A stretch of DNA of 64,000 nt, taken from NCBI GenBank assembly GCA_014382345.1, contig JACNJX010000106.1, positions 89,275-153,274 of the forward strand, read 5' to 3'. Of this stretch, positions 1 to 7,385 are shown one piece after another. Every line of letters starts with the position of its first letter. Positions within the stretch are counted from its first letter, which is position 1. The position numbers and the translations under genes were made by a program. Source of the DNA: Alphaproteobacteria bacterium (lineage in GTDB: Bacteria; Pseudomonadota; Alphaproteobacteria; Rhodospirillales; Casp-alpha2). Below the pieces are notes generated by a model, which searched no databases, was not told where the DNA came from, and saw only the letters and a list, made by a program, of their open reading frames with translations.

Positions 1-2
1 TG

Positions 3-113
3 GACCCGGAAGAAAAACTGATTGGCGAAATCACCCGGAAACTGAAATCCGGTCTTGAATCCGGCGGCAGTGAAAATTCCGCGAAAGCCAAGAAAAACCG
101 TGATGACGGCTGA
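3..113 (+). CDS. C-terminal tail of an unidentified protein (partial)
   Basis: The frame is open from base 3 to the TGA at 111-113 and encodes only the last 36 residues, a charged Lys/Glu/Ser-rich tail. The rest of the gene lies before the window. It overlaps the start of ispE by 11 bases, which suggests translational coupling. In many alphaproteobacteria the gene before ispE is a TPR protein. That is inference from gene order; nothing in this tail identifies the family. Confidence 0.6.
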   Translation, partial: DPEEKLIGEITRKLKSGLESGGSENSAKAKKNRDDG

Positions 114-1005
114 AACGGCTGAACGGGCGGCCCTGCGTGTAACGGCTGCGGCCAAGCTTAATCTTTACCTTCATGTGACCGGACGGCGCGACGACGGCTA
201 TCATCTGCTGGATTCCCTGGTCTGTTTCGCCGGCGTCCAGGATTGCCTCAGTTTCTATCCGGCGGACACTCTTGATCTCACCATAGAAGGGCCCTTCGGC
301 GAGGGTTTGTCTTCCGGGGCCGACAACCTTGTCCTGCAGGCGGCAAACCGGCTCAGGGAAACGGCCGGAATCAAATCCGGCGCACGAATCGTTTTGCAGA
401 AAAACCTTCCCGTTTCTTCAGGCATCGGCGGGGGGTCGGCGGATGCCGCGGCGGCCTTGTCCGGCCTGTCCCGGCTTTGGGGCGTGAATGGAGACGCCAT
501 TGATTTGGCCGGGCTGGGCCTGGCGCTTGGTGCGGACGTTCCGGTCTGCCTGTTCGGCCGGGCCGCCTTCATGACCGGGATCGGCGAGCGGATCGTCCTC
601 GCGCCCCAGTTGCCGCCGGCGTGGCTGGGGCTGGTCAATCCCGGCGTTGCCGTCTCCACACCCGCTGTGTTCGAGGCCCGCCATGCGCTAAAGGGAGATA
701 CGTATTCCCCCCCCGCATCGTTCGACGCAACACCCGCCACGGTTGCCGAATTGGCGGAAATTCTGGCGGCGCGTGGCAACGACCTGACGGAGGCAGCCAT
801 CGGGCTGCAGCCCGTCGTCGGCGACGTGCTCGACGTGCTGGAACGCACCGAAACCGTGTTTTTGGCCCGCATGTCCGGCAGCGGGGCTACCTGTTTCGGG
901 TTGTTCGAAAGTGAGAGCGAAGCGGAAAAAGCGGCGCAGATCATTTCGCGCGACCATCCCCAATGGTGGGTGCAAGCGGTGCCCCTGCTGGTCGATACGG
1001 CCTAG
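103..1005 (+). CDS. ispE: 4-diphosphocytidyl-2-C-methyl-D-erythritol kinase
   Basis: Cytoplasmic GHMP-family kinase of the MEP isoprenoid pathway. It phosphorylates the 2-hydroxyl of CDP-methylerythritol using ATP. With the ATG at 103 the protein has 300 residues, normal for IspE. Lys18 sits in the AAAKLNLYL segment that carries the substrate lysine, the glycine-rich ATP loop PVSSGIGGGSADAAAAL is at about 103-119, and the probable catalytic Asp145 lies in LGADVPVCL. The frame stays open upstream to an ATG at 55, but that would add a basic extension lying inside the preceding gene, so 103 is preferred. The 11-base overlap with the upstream frame suggests an operon. Confidence 0.95.
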   Translation: MTAETAERAALRVTAAAKLNLYLHVTGRRDDGYHLLDSLVCFAGVQDCLSFYPADTLDLTIEGPFGEGLSSGADNLVLQAANRLRETAGIKSGARIVLQKNLPVSSGIGGGSADAAAALSGLSRLWGVNGDAIDLAGLGLALGADVPVCLFGRAAFMTGIGERIVLAPQLPPAWLGLVNPGVAVSTPAVFEARHALKGDTYSPPASFDATPATVAELAEILAARGNDLTEAAIGLQPVVGDVLDVLERTETVFLARMSGSGATCFGLFESESEAEKAAQIISRDHPQWWVQAVPLLVDTA

Positions 1006-1008
1006 TCC

Positions 1009-1407
1009 CTATCCGGCGATACAATCTTCCAGGTGCCGGTCGAGCACCTTTGCGAACGCGGGCGTGAACCCGATGCGAATAACCCGGCGATCATCCTCAT
1101 CGGGCCGTTTTTGGACCACGTTGAGGGCTTCGAGCCTGTTGATAATCCTGATCACGGTGCGCTTCGCCAGTTCCGTGCCCAGATAAATGTCAGACGCCGT
1201 CAACGGCGTGGAGGACATGCCGTTCAGGGCAATGAAATAGATCACGTCCCAGACCTTATCGTTGACGTTACGGCCCACGAGGTCGGCGGGAAGCTTTTCG
1301 GGAAGGCATTTATAAATCGCCTCCCGCTGGAATTTCCGGACCTTAATCCGCCATTTTATTAGGTCTTCTTTTGATTGTCCGTTTTCGGATTGGGAAGCTT
1401 GGTCCAT
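1009..1407 (-). CDS. MarR-type winged-helix transcriptional regulator
   Basis: A 132-residue DNA-binding protein. A recognition helix is visible around residues 79-93 (ELAKRTVIRIINRLEALNVV), followed by a MarR-style wing, KRPDEDDRRVIRI, at about 100-112. It converges on ispE, with the two stop codons 3 bases apart. An A/G-rich stretch (AAAAGGGG) upstream of the ATG can serve as ribosome binding site. Its upstream region holds a long inverted repeat (1484-1562), about 77 bases before the start, which could be an operator, though it is much longer than typical MarR sites. Ligand and targets cannot be told from the sequence. Confidence 0.8.
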   Translation of the reverse strand: MDQASQSENGQSKEDLIKWRIKVRKFQREAIYKCLPEKLPADLVGRNVNDKVWDVIYFIALNGMSSTPLTASDIYLGTELAKRTVIRIINRLEALNVVQKRPDEDDRRVIRIGFTPAFAKVLDRHLEDCIAG

Positions 1408-1483
1408 TTTTTACGGGCCCCTTTTCTGATCCCTATCCCCTTTTCATATCCCATACGAGCTAATATGACAGACGGCCATTTCA

Positions 1484-1562
1484 TGCAACCAGCAGATTTA
1501 GGTGCCAAAGCGCCATTCTACAGAAAAACAATGGGTATTATTGGCACCTAAATCTGCTTGCA
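1484..1562. repeat. Long inverted repeat: 18-bp perfect arms, 32-nt spacer
   Basis: The left arm 1491-1508 (AGCAGATTTAGGTGCCAA) is the exact reverse complement of 1541-1558. The stem can extend outward by TGCA pairs (1484-1487 with 1559-1562) past a 3-base bulge. Inside the spacer, 1513-1517 (CCATT) pairs with 1530-1534 (AATGG), so the whole element folds into one long hairpin. It lies between the divergent MarR-type gene and the small gene at 1667. No T-run follows, so it is not a standard terminator. It could be a regulatory RNA hairpin, an operator pair or a remnant of a miniature inverted-repeat element. Confidence 0.85.
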
Positions 1563-1666
1563 GCATAGAGGGAAGGTATTTCATCTGTTACTCGAGAAAT
1601 TCCTTGAACAATTTAAGATTGAGTAACCATATAAGCCTTAACCATTTTAATGCCGGATACCCGATT

Positions 1667-1954
1667 ATGAGCGAGCGAACTTTCGGCGGGCACAGCCTGG
1701 CGGAAATAAAAAAACTCAGGAACAACCCCGCCGACGGGGCGAATTTCTATATGGCGCTGCGTGATGCGGCGCCGGACCTTTTTCAACTGGCCGAAGATTT
1801 CGAAATGCTGGAAATGTTCGTCCAAACGCTTGTTGATAAAATCGAAGCCGCCGCGAACGGAGAGGCCGCGGACACCCCGCGCGAGGACATCCTCCAAGGC
1901 CTGAAGGAAACCCTAGATGACCCCGAAATCCGGAAAATCATCGCCTCGCGCTGA
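1667..1954 (+). CDS. Small conserved-looking hypothetical protein
   Basis: Encodes 95 residues starting MSERTFGGHS. The sequence looks mostly helical and acidic at the C-terminus, without cysteines, signal peptide or membrane segment. I do not recognise the family. The frame is open from a TTG-like codon at 1502, but the extra N-terminus would run through the long inverted repeat and its composition looks non-coding, so the ATG at 1667 is chosen. No strong Shine-Dalgarno sequence is visible, so the start is uncertain. It stands alone, divergent from the MarR-type regulator and followed by tRNA-Gln. Confidence 0.6.
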   Translation: MSERTFGGHSLAEIKKLRNNPADGANFYMALRDAAPDLFQLAEDFEMLEMFVQTLVDKIEAAANGEAADTPREDILQGLKETLDDPEIRKIIASR

Positions 1955-2051
1955 CGCCCGTTCCTCACACGTCCTCCTTCCCTCCCAGCCGTTACCCCGC
2001 CCTTGCAGGCTGGGCCGTTTGAGCATAAGTTTGCGCCCGGTCACATACCGG

Positions 2052-2128
2052 TGGGGCGTAGCCAAGTGGTCTAAGGCACCGGCTTTTGATGCCGGCATTC
2101 GTAGGTTCGAATCCTACCGCCCCAGCCA
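2052..2128 (+). tRNA. tRNA-Gln (anticodon TTG)
   Basis: A full cloverleaf is readable: acceptor stem TGGGGCG (2052-2058) pairs perfectly with CGCCCCA (2118-2124); the anticodon stem CCGGC/GCCGG encloses loop TTTTGAT with anticodon TTG; the T arm is GTAGG-TTCGAAT-CCTAC. The discriminator is G2125 and the CCA end (2126-2128) is encoded. A rho-independent terminator follows after 6 bases. Confidence 0.97.
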
Positions 2129-2134
2129 GTAAAC

Positions 2135-2157
2135 AAGGTCCCATCGGGGCCTTTTTT
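2135..2157 (+). terminator. Rho-independent terminator of tRNA-Gln
   Basis: AAGGTCCC pairs with GGGGCCTT (8 bp including one G-T wobble) around an ATC loop, followed by a run of six T. It lies directly after the tRNA CCA end. Confidence 0.9.
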
Positions 2158-2438
2158 ATTGGTTGTCAGTTCCATTTCAAAATGGCAATTCATACTTCCT
2201 AGTGTCAATTTTCCAACTGACGATGTCACAAGGTCGGTCTACCCCTTTGAAATTGTGGCGAGGCTTTGAAAGCGCTGCGCGATTACGCAGCGGGGATGTA
2301 ACAGGGTATTTTGGCTGGAAAGTGGACGTAATTCATGGTGTAGCTTTACGGGTATGGCGGCACGTAGCACCTAAACTTTTTGGCATTGATGCCCTTTCGT
2401 GGGCTTTTAACAACGAATTCATTCATTAGGGGCGTTCC
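2158..2438. other. Intergenic stretch before mmsA, no convincing gene
   Basis: Together with the terminator this forms a gap of about 310 bases between tRNA-Gln and mmsA. A short frame (2163-2429) exists, but it has no recognisable family, no Shine-Dalgarno sequence and atypical composition. The only clear structure is a 7-bp hairpin, CGCTGCG-N6-CGCAGCG, at 2273-2292. The mmsA promoter must lie here, but no clear -35/-10 pair was found. Although tRNA 3' ends are common integration sites, no integrase or duplicated tRNA end is visible. Confidence 0.5.
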
Positions 2439-3944
2439 ATGACCCAGACCCTTTCTCACTTCATTAACGGCCAGGCAAGTGCGGAAACATCCGGGCGCAC
2501 GGCGGACGTGTTCAACCCGGCGACCGGCGAGATCGACGCCAAGGTGCCGTTGGCCGACGCCGATGAGACCCGTGCGGCCATCGCGGCGGCAGGCGCTGCG
2601 TTCCCGGCGTGGGCTGCTACACCACCGGCCAAGCGTGCACAGGTGATGTTCAAGTTCCGCGATCTGATCGTGCAGCACATGGACGAGCTGGCTGAGCTGG
2701 TGTCCCGCCAACATGGCAAAACCCTGCCGGACGCCAAGGGTGAAGTCACGCGGGGGCTTGAAGTGGTCGAGTTCGCTTGCGGCATCCCGCAAATGCTGAA
2801 GGGCGAAATGAGTGAACAGGCGGCCGCCGACGTTGACACCTACTCCCTGCGCCAGCCACTGGGCGTGGTGGCCGGCATTACGCCGTTCAATTTCCCGGCC
2901 ATGGTGCCGATGTGGATGTTCCCGGTGGCCCTGGCGTGCGGCAATACATTTGTTCTCAAACCTTCCGAGCGCGACCCCGGCTCGACGATCCGTCTGATCG
3001 AATTGCTGCACGAAGCGGGCCTGCCGGACGGCGTGCTGAACCTGGTCAACGGCGACAAGGAAGCGGTCGACGTTCTGCTCACCGATGAGCGCGTCAAGGG
3101 CATTAGTTTCGTCGGCTCGACGGCGGTGGGCAAATACATCTATGCCACCGGCTGCGCCAACGGCAAACGGGTGCAGGCGCTGTGCGGGGCAAAGAACCAC
3201 ATGGTGGTGATGCCGGATGCGGACATGGACCAGACCGTGGACGCCCTGATGGGGGCGGCCTATGGGTCGGCCGGCGAACGCTGCATGGCGATTTCGGTGG
3301 CCGTGGTTGTTGGCGAGGAGACCGGCGACGAACTGATCAAACGGGTGGCGCCCAAGGTGCGGGCCCTGAAGGTGGCTCCGTTCACCGACCCCGAGGCCGA
3401 GATGGGCCCCATCGTGACGGCGGATGCAAAGGCGCGTATCGAAGGCTACATTGATGCCGGTGCCAAAGCAGGCGCGGAGTTGGTGGTCGACGGGCGCGGC
3501 CTGACGTTGCAGGGCTACGAGAATGGTTATTTTTTGGGGGGAAGCCTGTTCGACAAGGTAACTCCGGACATGAGCATCTACACCGACGAGATATTCGGCC
3601 CCGTGCTTTGCGTGGTGCGCGCGCCGGACTACGAGCGCGCGCTCAAGCTCGTCAACGACCATGAATACGGCAACGGCACGGCCATCTTTACCCGCGATGG
3701 CGATGCCGCGCGTCATTTCGTCAGCAACGTGCAGGCGGGTATGGTCGGCGTCAATGTGCCGATTCCGGTGCCGGTGGCGTACCACAGCTTCGGCGGCTGG
3801 AAAAATTCCCTGTTCGGCGACCACCATGTTCATGGTCCCGAAGGCGTTCGTTTTTACACCAAACTGAAAACCACCACCGCGCGCTGGCCGTCCGGTATCA
3901 AGGATGGCGCACAGTTCCATTTCAAGTCCGGCGCCGAACACTAG
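2439..3944 (+). CDS. mmsA: CoA-acylating methylmalonate-semialdehyde dehydrogenase
   Basis: Oxidises methylmalonate semialdehyde (valine catabolism) or malonate semialdehyde to propionyl-CoA or acetyl-CoA with NAD and CoA, releasing CO2. The 501-residue length is normal. Visible ALDH features: ITPFNFPAMVPMWMFPVAL at 147-165 with Asn151, NAD-binding GSTAVG at 226-231, and catalytic Cys282 in SAGERCMA. At the place where ordinary aldehyde dehydrogenases carry the general-base Glu, the sequence reads CGAKNHMVVMPDAD, the Asn-containing version typical of the MMSDH subfamily. Arg105 and Arg281 fit the family's conserved arginines. It appears to be a single-gene unit; the other valine-catabolic genes are not nearby. 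Confidence 0.93.
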   Translation: MTQTLSHFINGQASAETSGRTADVFNPATGEIDAKVPLADADETRAAIAAAGAAFPAWAATPPAKRAQVMFKFRDLIVQHMDELAELVSRQHGKTLPDAKGEVTRGLEVVEFACGIPQMLKGEMSEQAAADVDTYSLRQPLGVVAGITPFNFPAMVPMWMFPVALACGNTFVLKPSERDPGSTIRLIELLHEAGLPDGVLNLVNGDKEAVDVLLTDERVKGISFVGSTAVGKYIYATGCANGKRVQALCGAKNHMVVMPDADMDQTVDALMGAAYGSAGERCMAISVAVVVGEETGDELIKRVAPKVRALKVAPFTDPEAEMGPIVTADAKARIEGYIDAGAKAGAELVVDGRGLTLQGYENGYFLGGSLFDKVTPDMSIYTDEIFGPVLCVVRAPDYERALKLVNDHEYGNGTAIFTRDGDAARHFVSNVQAGMVGVNVPIPVPVAYHSFGGWKNSLFGDHHVHGPEGVRFYTKLKTTTARWPSGIKDGAQFHFKSGAEH

Positions 3945-4058
3945 AACGGGGTTTAGAAAATCGTTTCCGCAGAAGTCGCTGACTATAACGCAGCCCCCCT
4001 TGGTTGACGGTGGGTTTCAGGGCGAAACCGTCCTCAAACATTCAAAAAACTGAAAGTA

Positions 4059-4072
4059 TTGACCTTAATCAA
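4059..4072 (+). promoter_or_regulatory. FNR/FixK/Anr-type box
   Basis: TTGACCTTAATCAA matches the TTGAT-N4-ATCAA consensus with one mismatch (C for T at position 5). It lies 86 bases before the start codon of the membrane redox module. Its position upstream of respiratory-type genes argues for activation at low oxygen. No equally good copy was seen elsewhere in the window by eye. Confidence 0.65.
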
Positions 4073-4157
4073 GGCCAAAAACCGATTTCAGTGGCAGAAC
4101 TAGCCGGTGATCTTACATAATTATCATTCGTATTTACCGTGAATGTTGAGGGTGGGT

Positions 4158-5231
4158 ATGTTCATGAAATCGTGTTTTTCAAAACCCCTTTTATCCTTTC
4201 TTGGCTCCCTTCTTGTCGTTGCCGGACTTGCCTGGGCGGCCATGGCCGTTGACGTTGTTTTCTCCGGTGACGCCCTGGCCCAAACCCGTGGCGCCGTTCC
4301 CGGCAACGTGCAGGGCAGCGCCAACGACTCCGATATGTGGCGCCGGTTGCGCCGGGGCGAAGGCTTCGTTATCAGCGATCCGCGCACCGGCACCGTGGTC
4401 GCCATCCAGTCCAGCGGCGAGGAATGGCGCGCCTTCCGCAACGGGCCGCTATCGACCTACGGCGGCTGGCTGCTGGCGGTTTCCGCCCTGGCGATCGGCG
4501 CGTTCTATGTGCTGATGGGCCGACTTAACATCGACGGCGGGCCCACCGGCCGATGGCTGCCCCGGTTCACCAATGCCGAACGGGTGATCCACTGGTACGT
4601 GGCCGCGACCTTTATCATGCTCGCGGTATCGGGCCTGACCATTTTATTCGGCAAACAGGTGCTGATGCCGCTGATTGGGCAAAAGGCGTTCTCCGTTGTC
4701 GCCAGCGCCTTTCTGCAAGGTCATAACCTGTTCGGACCGTTGTTCATTGTCGGCATCGTCGCCATGTTTATTATCTATCTCAAAGACAACTTCCTGAAGG
4801 CCGCCGACATCAAATGGCTGATGATGGGTGGGCTTTTCTCCAAGTCTCACCCGCCGTCCTGGAAATTTAACTTCGGCGAAAAAGCCTGGTTCTGGCTTGC
4901 CGTGATTACCGGGGCGATTCTCTCGGTCAGCGGTATTATTCTTGATTTTCCCAGTCTTTTGGGCGAACGCAGCCAATTGCAATTGGCCTTGCTGTTCCAT
5001 GCCGGTGCCGCGGTGATCGTGATTGCCGCCGCCATCGCGCATATCTATCTCGGCACCATCGGCGTCGAAGGTGCGCTGGAAGGCATGACGGCGGGCCGCG
5101 TCGATGAAAACTGGGCCAAGCAACATCACGACCTGTGGGCCGAAGAGGTGATGGCCGAACAGGCCACTACCGAAGATGGCCCTGCACACCCCCCTGCCAA
5201 CGCAGGCCCCCAACCCGCACCCGGTGAATGA
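4158..5231 (+). CDS. Formate-dehydrogenase-type cytochrome b subunit (gamma-like)
   Basis: A 357-residue inner-membrane protein. An N-terminal signal-like hydrophobic segment (about 10-30) ends near ALAQTRG and is followed by a short exported region, then about five membrane helices. Histidines in or next to helices fit di-haem binding: His145 (ERVIHWY), His189 (LQGHNLFG), His281 (FHAGAA) and His295 (AHIYLG). The closing GVEGALEGMTAGRVDE motif is typical of FdnI/FdoI. The start at 4158 is chosen because GAGGG lies 5 bases before it. No formate dehydrogenase alpha or beta gene is adjacent; instead it begins an operon with a NarI-like and an HdrD-like protein, so the name shows ancestry rather than substrate. 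It probably exchanges electrons with the quinone pool. Confidence 0.8.
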   Translation: MFMKSCFSKPLLSFLGSLLVVAGLAWAAMAVDVVFSGDALAQTRGAVPGNVQGSANDSDMWRRLRRGEGFVISDPRTGTVVAIQSSGEEWRAFRNGPLSTYGGWLLAVSALAIGAFYVLMGRLNIDGGPTGRWLPRFTNAERVIHWYVAATFIMLAVSGLTILFGKQVLMPLIGQKAFSVVASAFLQGHNLFGPLFIVGIVAMFIIYLKDNFLKAADIKWLMMGGLFSKSHPPSWKFNFGEKAWFWLAVITGAILSVSGIILDFPSLLGERSQLQLALLFHAGAAVIVIAAAIAHIYLGTIGVEGALEGMTAGRVDENWAKQHHDLWAEEVMAEQATTEDGPAHPPANAGPQPAPGE

Positions 5232-5247
5232 AAGGGAGGCATGAACC

Positions 5248-5892
5248 ATGACGTTTCTTGAACTCACGGAAGGTCCCCTTTGGTACGCGGCGGCCACCAT
5301 CTTTGTCGTTGGCGTCGTCTGGCAAATCGTCGGGATTGTCTTGCTCGGCCGCAAACCCGACCGCAGCGTTCCGCGCGGGTCCGCCCTGGCCGGCGCCGTA
5401 AAAGCCAACGTTTTGCACCTTTGGCCGCACGGCGGGTTTTTCAACAAAACCGGTTTTCATCTGGTGGCCGGCTACATATTCCATATCGGCCTGTTCGTCC
5501 TGGTGCTGTTTGCCGCCCCGCACATTGTTTTCATTCAAGACCACATCACCGGTTTCGGCTGGGGGGCGTTGCCGCGCTGGGGTTTCGTGTTGGCCGCGGA
5601 GGCTGCCTTTTGCGGGTTGATCCTGTTGTGGGCCAGACGCATCGGCGACCCGGTCATCCGCCTGCTGTCCACCCAGGACGACCTTGCCGGTCTTTGGTTG
5701 ACCTTCATCGTCATGTTGACGGGGTGTCTGGCGCTTGGCGAAAGCATCGAGTTTCTGCGGGCCCTGCATATGCTCACCGTCGATATCTGGCTGATCTATT
5801 TCCCCTTCAGCCGCCTCATGCACGGGTTCACTTTTGTCTTTAGCCGCGGCTACATGGGCGCCACGTTTGGGCGCCGGGGAGTGACGCCATGA
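5248..5892 (+). CDS. NarI/DsrM-like membrane cytochrome b
   Basis: A 214-residue protein with five predicted membrane helices. His71 and His79 (GFHLVAGYIFHIG) and His174 and His192 (ALHML, RLMHGF) are placed like the two pairs of haem ligands of the nitrate reductase gamma fold. A strong AGGGAGG lies about 9 bases before the ATG at 5248. Its end overlaps the next gene by 4 bases (ATGA), so the two are translationally coupled. In TmcC and DsrM systems a NarI-like subunit pairs with an HdrD-type Fe-S protein, exactly as here. The inferred role is electron transfer between quinones and the cytoplasmic Fe-S partner. It is not a true NarI, as no narGH is present. Confidence 0.8.
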   Translation: MTFLELTEGPLWYAAATIFVVGVVWQIVGIVLLGRKPDRSVPRGSALAGAVKANVLHLWPHGGFFNKTGFHLVAGYIFHIGLFVLVLFAAPHIVFIQDHITGFGWGALPRWGFVLAAEAAFCGLILLWARRIGDPVIRLLSTQDDLAGLWLTFIVMLTGCLALGESIEFLRALHMLTVDIWLIYFPFSRLMHGFTFVFSRGYMGATFGRRGVTP

Positions 5893-7172
5893 CCGACATC
5901 GCCAAAGCCACAGACGTCTTTATGAACAAGATCGACGCCCAGGTCGCCGCCCATCTCGACGCCTGCGTCCGTTGCGGGCAATGTTCCGAGGCGTGCCATT
6001 TCTATCAGGTGACGGGAGATCCCAAATACACCCCCGTTTATAAACTGAAACCCCTGGAAACGGTCTATCAACGATACAAAGCCCCGTTGTCCGGGATCAA
6101 GCGGATGCTGGGCTTAGCCCCACCGGAGCTGACGGCAAGCGATCTCGAGGACTGGGCCGAATTGGTCTACGACGCCTGCACCTTGTGCGGCCTTTGCACC
6201 GTCGTCTGCCCCATGGGCATCGACATCGCCTCTATGGTGCGAAAAGTGCGCGAAGGCTTTTCCGCTGCCGGACTGGTGCCCGAAGGCCTGACCGGCGCCG
6301 CCCAACGGGCCATCGAGATCGGCAGCCCGCTCGGCATCAAGCCCCAGACGCTCGAAAAAATTATTGCCGAACAAGCGGAAGAGGTCGGCATCCCCATCGA
6401 ACTCAACAAAGTGGGCGTCGACTACCTTGTCATTCTGTCCGCGATGGAGGTTCTCAACTTCTATGAAGTCATCGGCGCGCTGGCGCGTCTGTTCAAGAAA
6501 GCCGGCGTGACCTGGACCATTTCCACCGACGCCTACGAAGCCACCAACGTCGGCATCCAGATGGGCAACCTGGAAATTGCCGGAACCCTGGTCGGGCGGA
6601 TCGTCGATGCGGCGGAAAAGCTAAAGGTCAAATACGTCATCAGCCCGGAATGCGGCCACGCCTATTCAGCCCTGAAATGGGAAGGCCCCAACCTGTTGGG
6701 CCGGGATTACGATTTCGAGGTCATCCATATTCTTGAACTGATGGACAAGCTGCGCCGCGAGGGCCGCATCACCTTCAAGGGCAAGGACGACCGGAAACTG
6801 ACCTACCACGACCCCTGCCAGATCGTCCGGCGCGGCGGCATCGTCCGCGAGCCCCGCGACCTGCTGGGGCAGGTGGCGTCCAACTTCGTCGAAATGAAAG
6901 ACTGCGGCGTCTACAACATTTGTTGCGGCGGCGGCGGCGGTGTCAGCGCCAACCCGCGCGCCGAAGACCTGCGGCTCAAAGCCTTCGCCGTTAAAAAGGC
7001 CCAGGTCGATGACCTTGGCGGGGTCGATGCCCTGGTAACGTCGTGCGCCAATTGCCGCAACGTGCTGGAGGAAGGCATCGAACATTACGGCATGGACCTT
7101 CCGGTTATCGGACTGAGCGAACTGCTGGCGGACTACCTGGATGATGAGGGGGATGCAGCCAGCGCGACCTGA
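5889..7172 (+). CDS. HdrD/DsrK/TmcB-like iron-sulfur oxidoreductase
   Basis: A 427-residue, probably cytoplasmic, membrane-associated protein. Two [4Fe-4S] binding motifs lie near the N-terminus: Cys26/29/32/36 (CVRCGQCSEAC) and Cys97/100/103/107 (CTLCGLCTVVC). The C-terminal half is a CCG (cysteine-rich) domain with Cys255 (PECGH), Cys310 (HDPC), Cys345-346 (CCGGGGG) and Cys386/389 (CANC). In heterodisulfide reductase such a domain holds the special cluster that splits disulfides. It closes a three-gene operon with two cytochrome b subunits. Inference: a membrane complex linking the quinone pool to reduction or oxidation of an unknown thiol/disulfide or low-molecular-weight donor. The substrate cannot be named from this sequence. 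Confidence 0.82.
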   Translation: MTDIAKATDVFMNKIDAQVAAHLDACVRCGQCSEACHFYQVTGDPKYTPVYKLKPLETVYQRYKAPLSGIKRMLGLAPPELTASDLEDWAELVYDACTLCGLCTVVCPMGIDIASMVRKVREGFSAAGLVPEGLTGAAQRAIEIGSPLGIKPQTLEKIIAEQAEEVGIPIELNKVGVDYLVILSAMEVLNFYEVIGALARLFKKAGVTWTISTDAYEATNVGIQMGNLEIAGTLVGRIVDAAEKLKVKYVISPECGHAYSALKWEGPNLLGRDYDFEVIHILELMDKLRREGRITFKGKDDRKLTYHDPCQIVRRGGIVREPRDLLGQVASNFVEMKDCGVYNICCGGGGGVSANPRAEDLRLKAFAVKKAQVDDLGGVDALVTSCANCRNVLEEGIEHYGMDLPVIGLSELLADYLDDEGDAASAT

Positions 7173-7257
7173 GCTCTGTTCCCGGGCCTCACGGCACTCC
7201 GTTTTCGACGATGAATCCTTTTCAAGGACTGGGCTGCGCGGTTTTTCGCTTTATAAT

Positions 7258-7276
7258 TATCTATCTATCTATCTAT
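7258..7276. repeat. Tetranucleotide tandem repeat (CTAT)4
   Basis: Four exact CTAT units run from 7261 to 7276 within an AT-rich tract (about 7251-7300) that differs sharply from the GC-rich surroundings. It lies in the gap between the redox module and the RAMA-like gene, about 110 bases before that gene's start, where unit-number changes could alter promoter spacing. Confidence 0.8.
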
Positions 7277-7385
7277 TTATAGATTAATAGATTGCGTTTT
7301 TAAAGGATTTCGCGTACTCTTTTTTTATTCTGTCTTCATGGCGGCTTTGTCCATACCGCCACACAACGAGAGGAAGCCTTCGCGG

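Noticed and set aside
1502..1666. Longer N-terminus for the small gene ending at 1954
   Set aside because: It would run through the long inverted repeat and has non-coding composition; the ATG at 1667 fits better.
2163..2429. 88-codon frame before mmsA
   Set aside because: No ribosome binding site, no family, odd composition.
2052..2438. Genomic island inserted at tRNA-Gln
   Set aside because: No integrase, no duplicated tRNA end and housekeeping genes follow directly.
2346..3941. 531-codon frame antisense to mmsA
   Set aside because: mmsA on the plus strand is a clear full-length enzyme; the antisense product is His/Arg-rich with no known family.
4158..7172. Formate dehydrogenase or nitrate reductase operon
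   Set aside because: No molybdenum catalytic subunit is present; only the membrane subunits resemble those enzymes.
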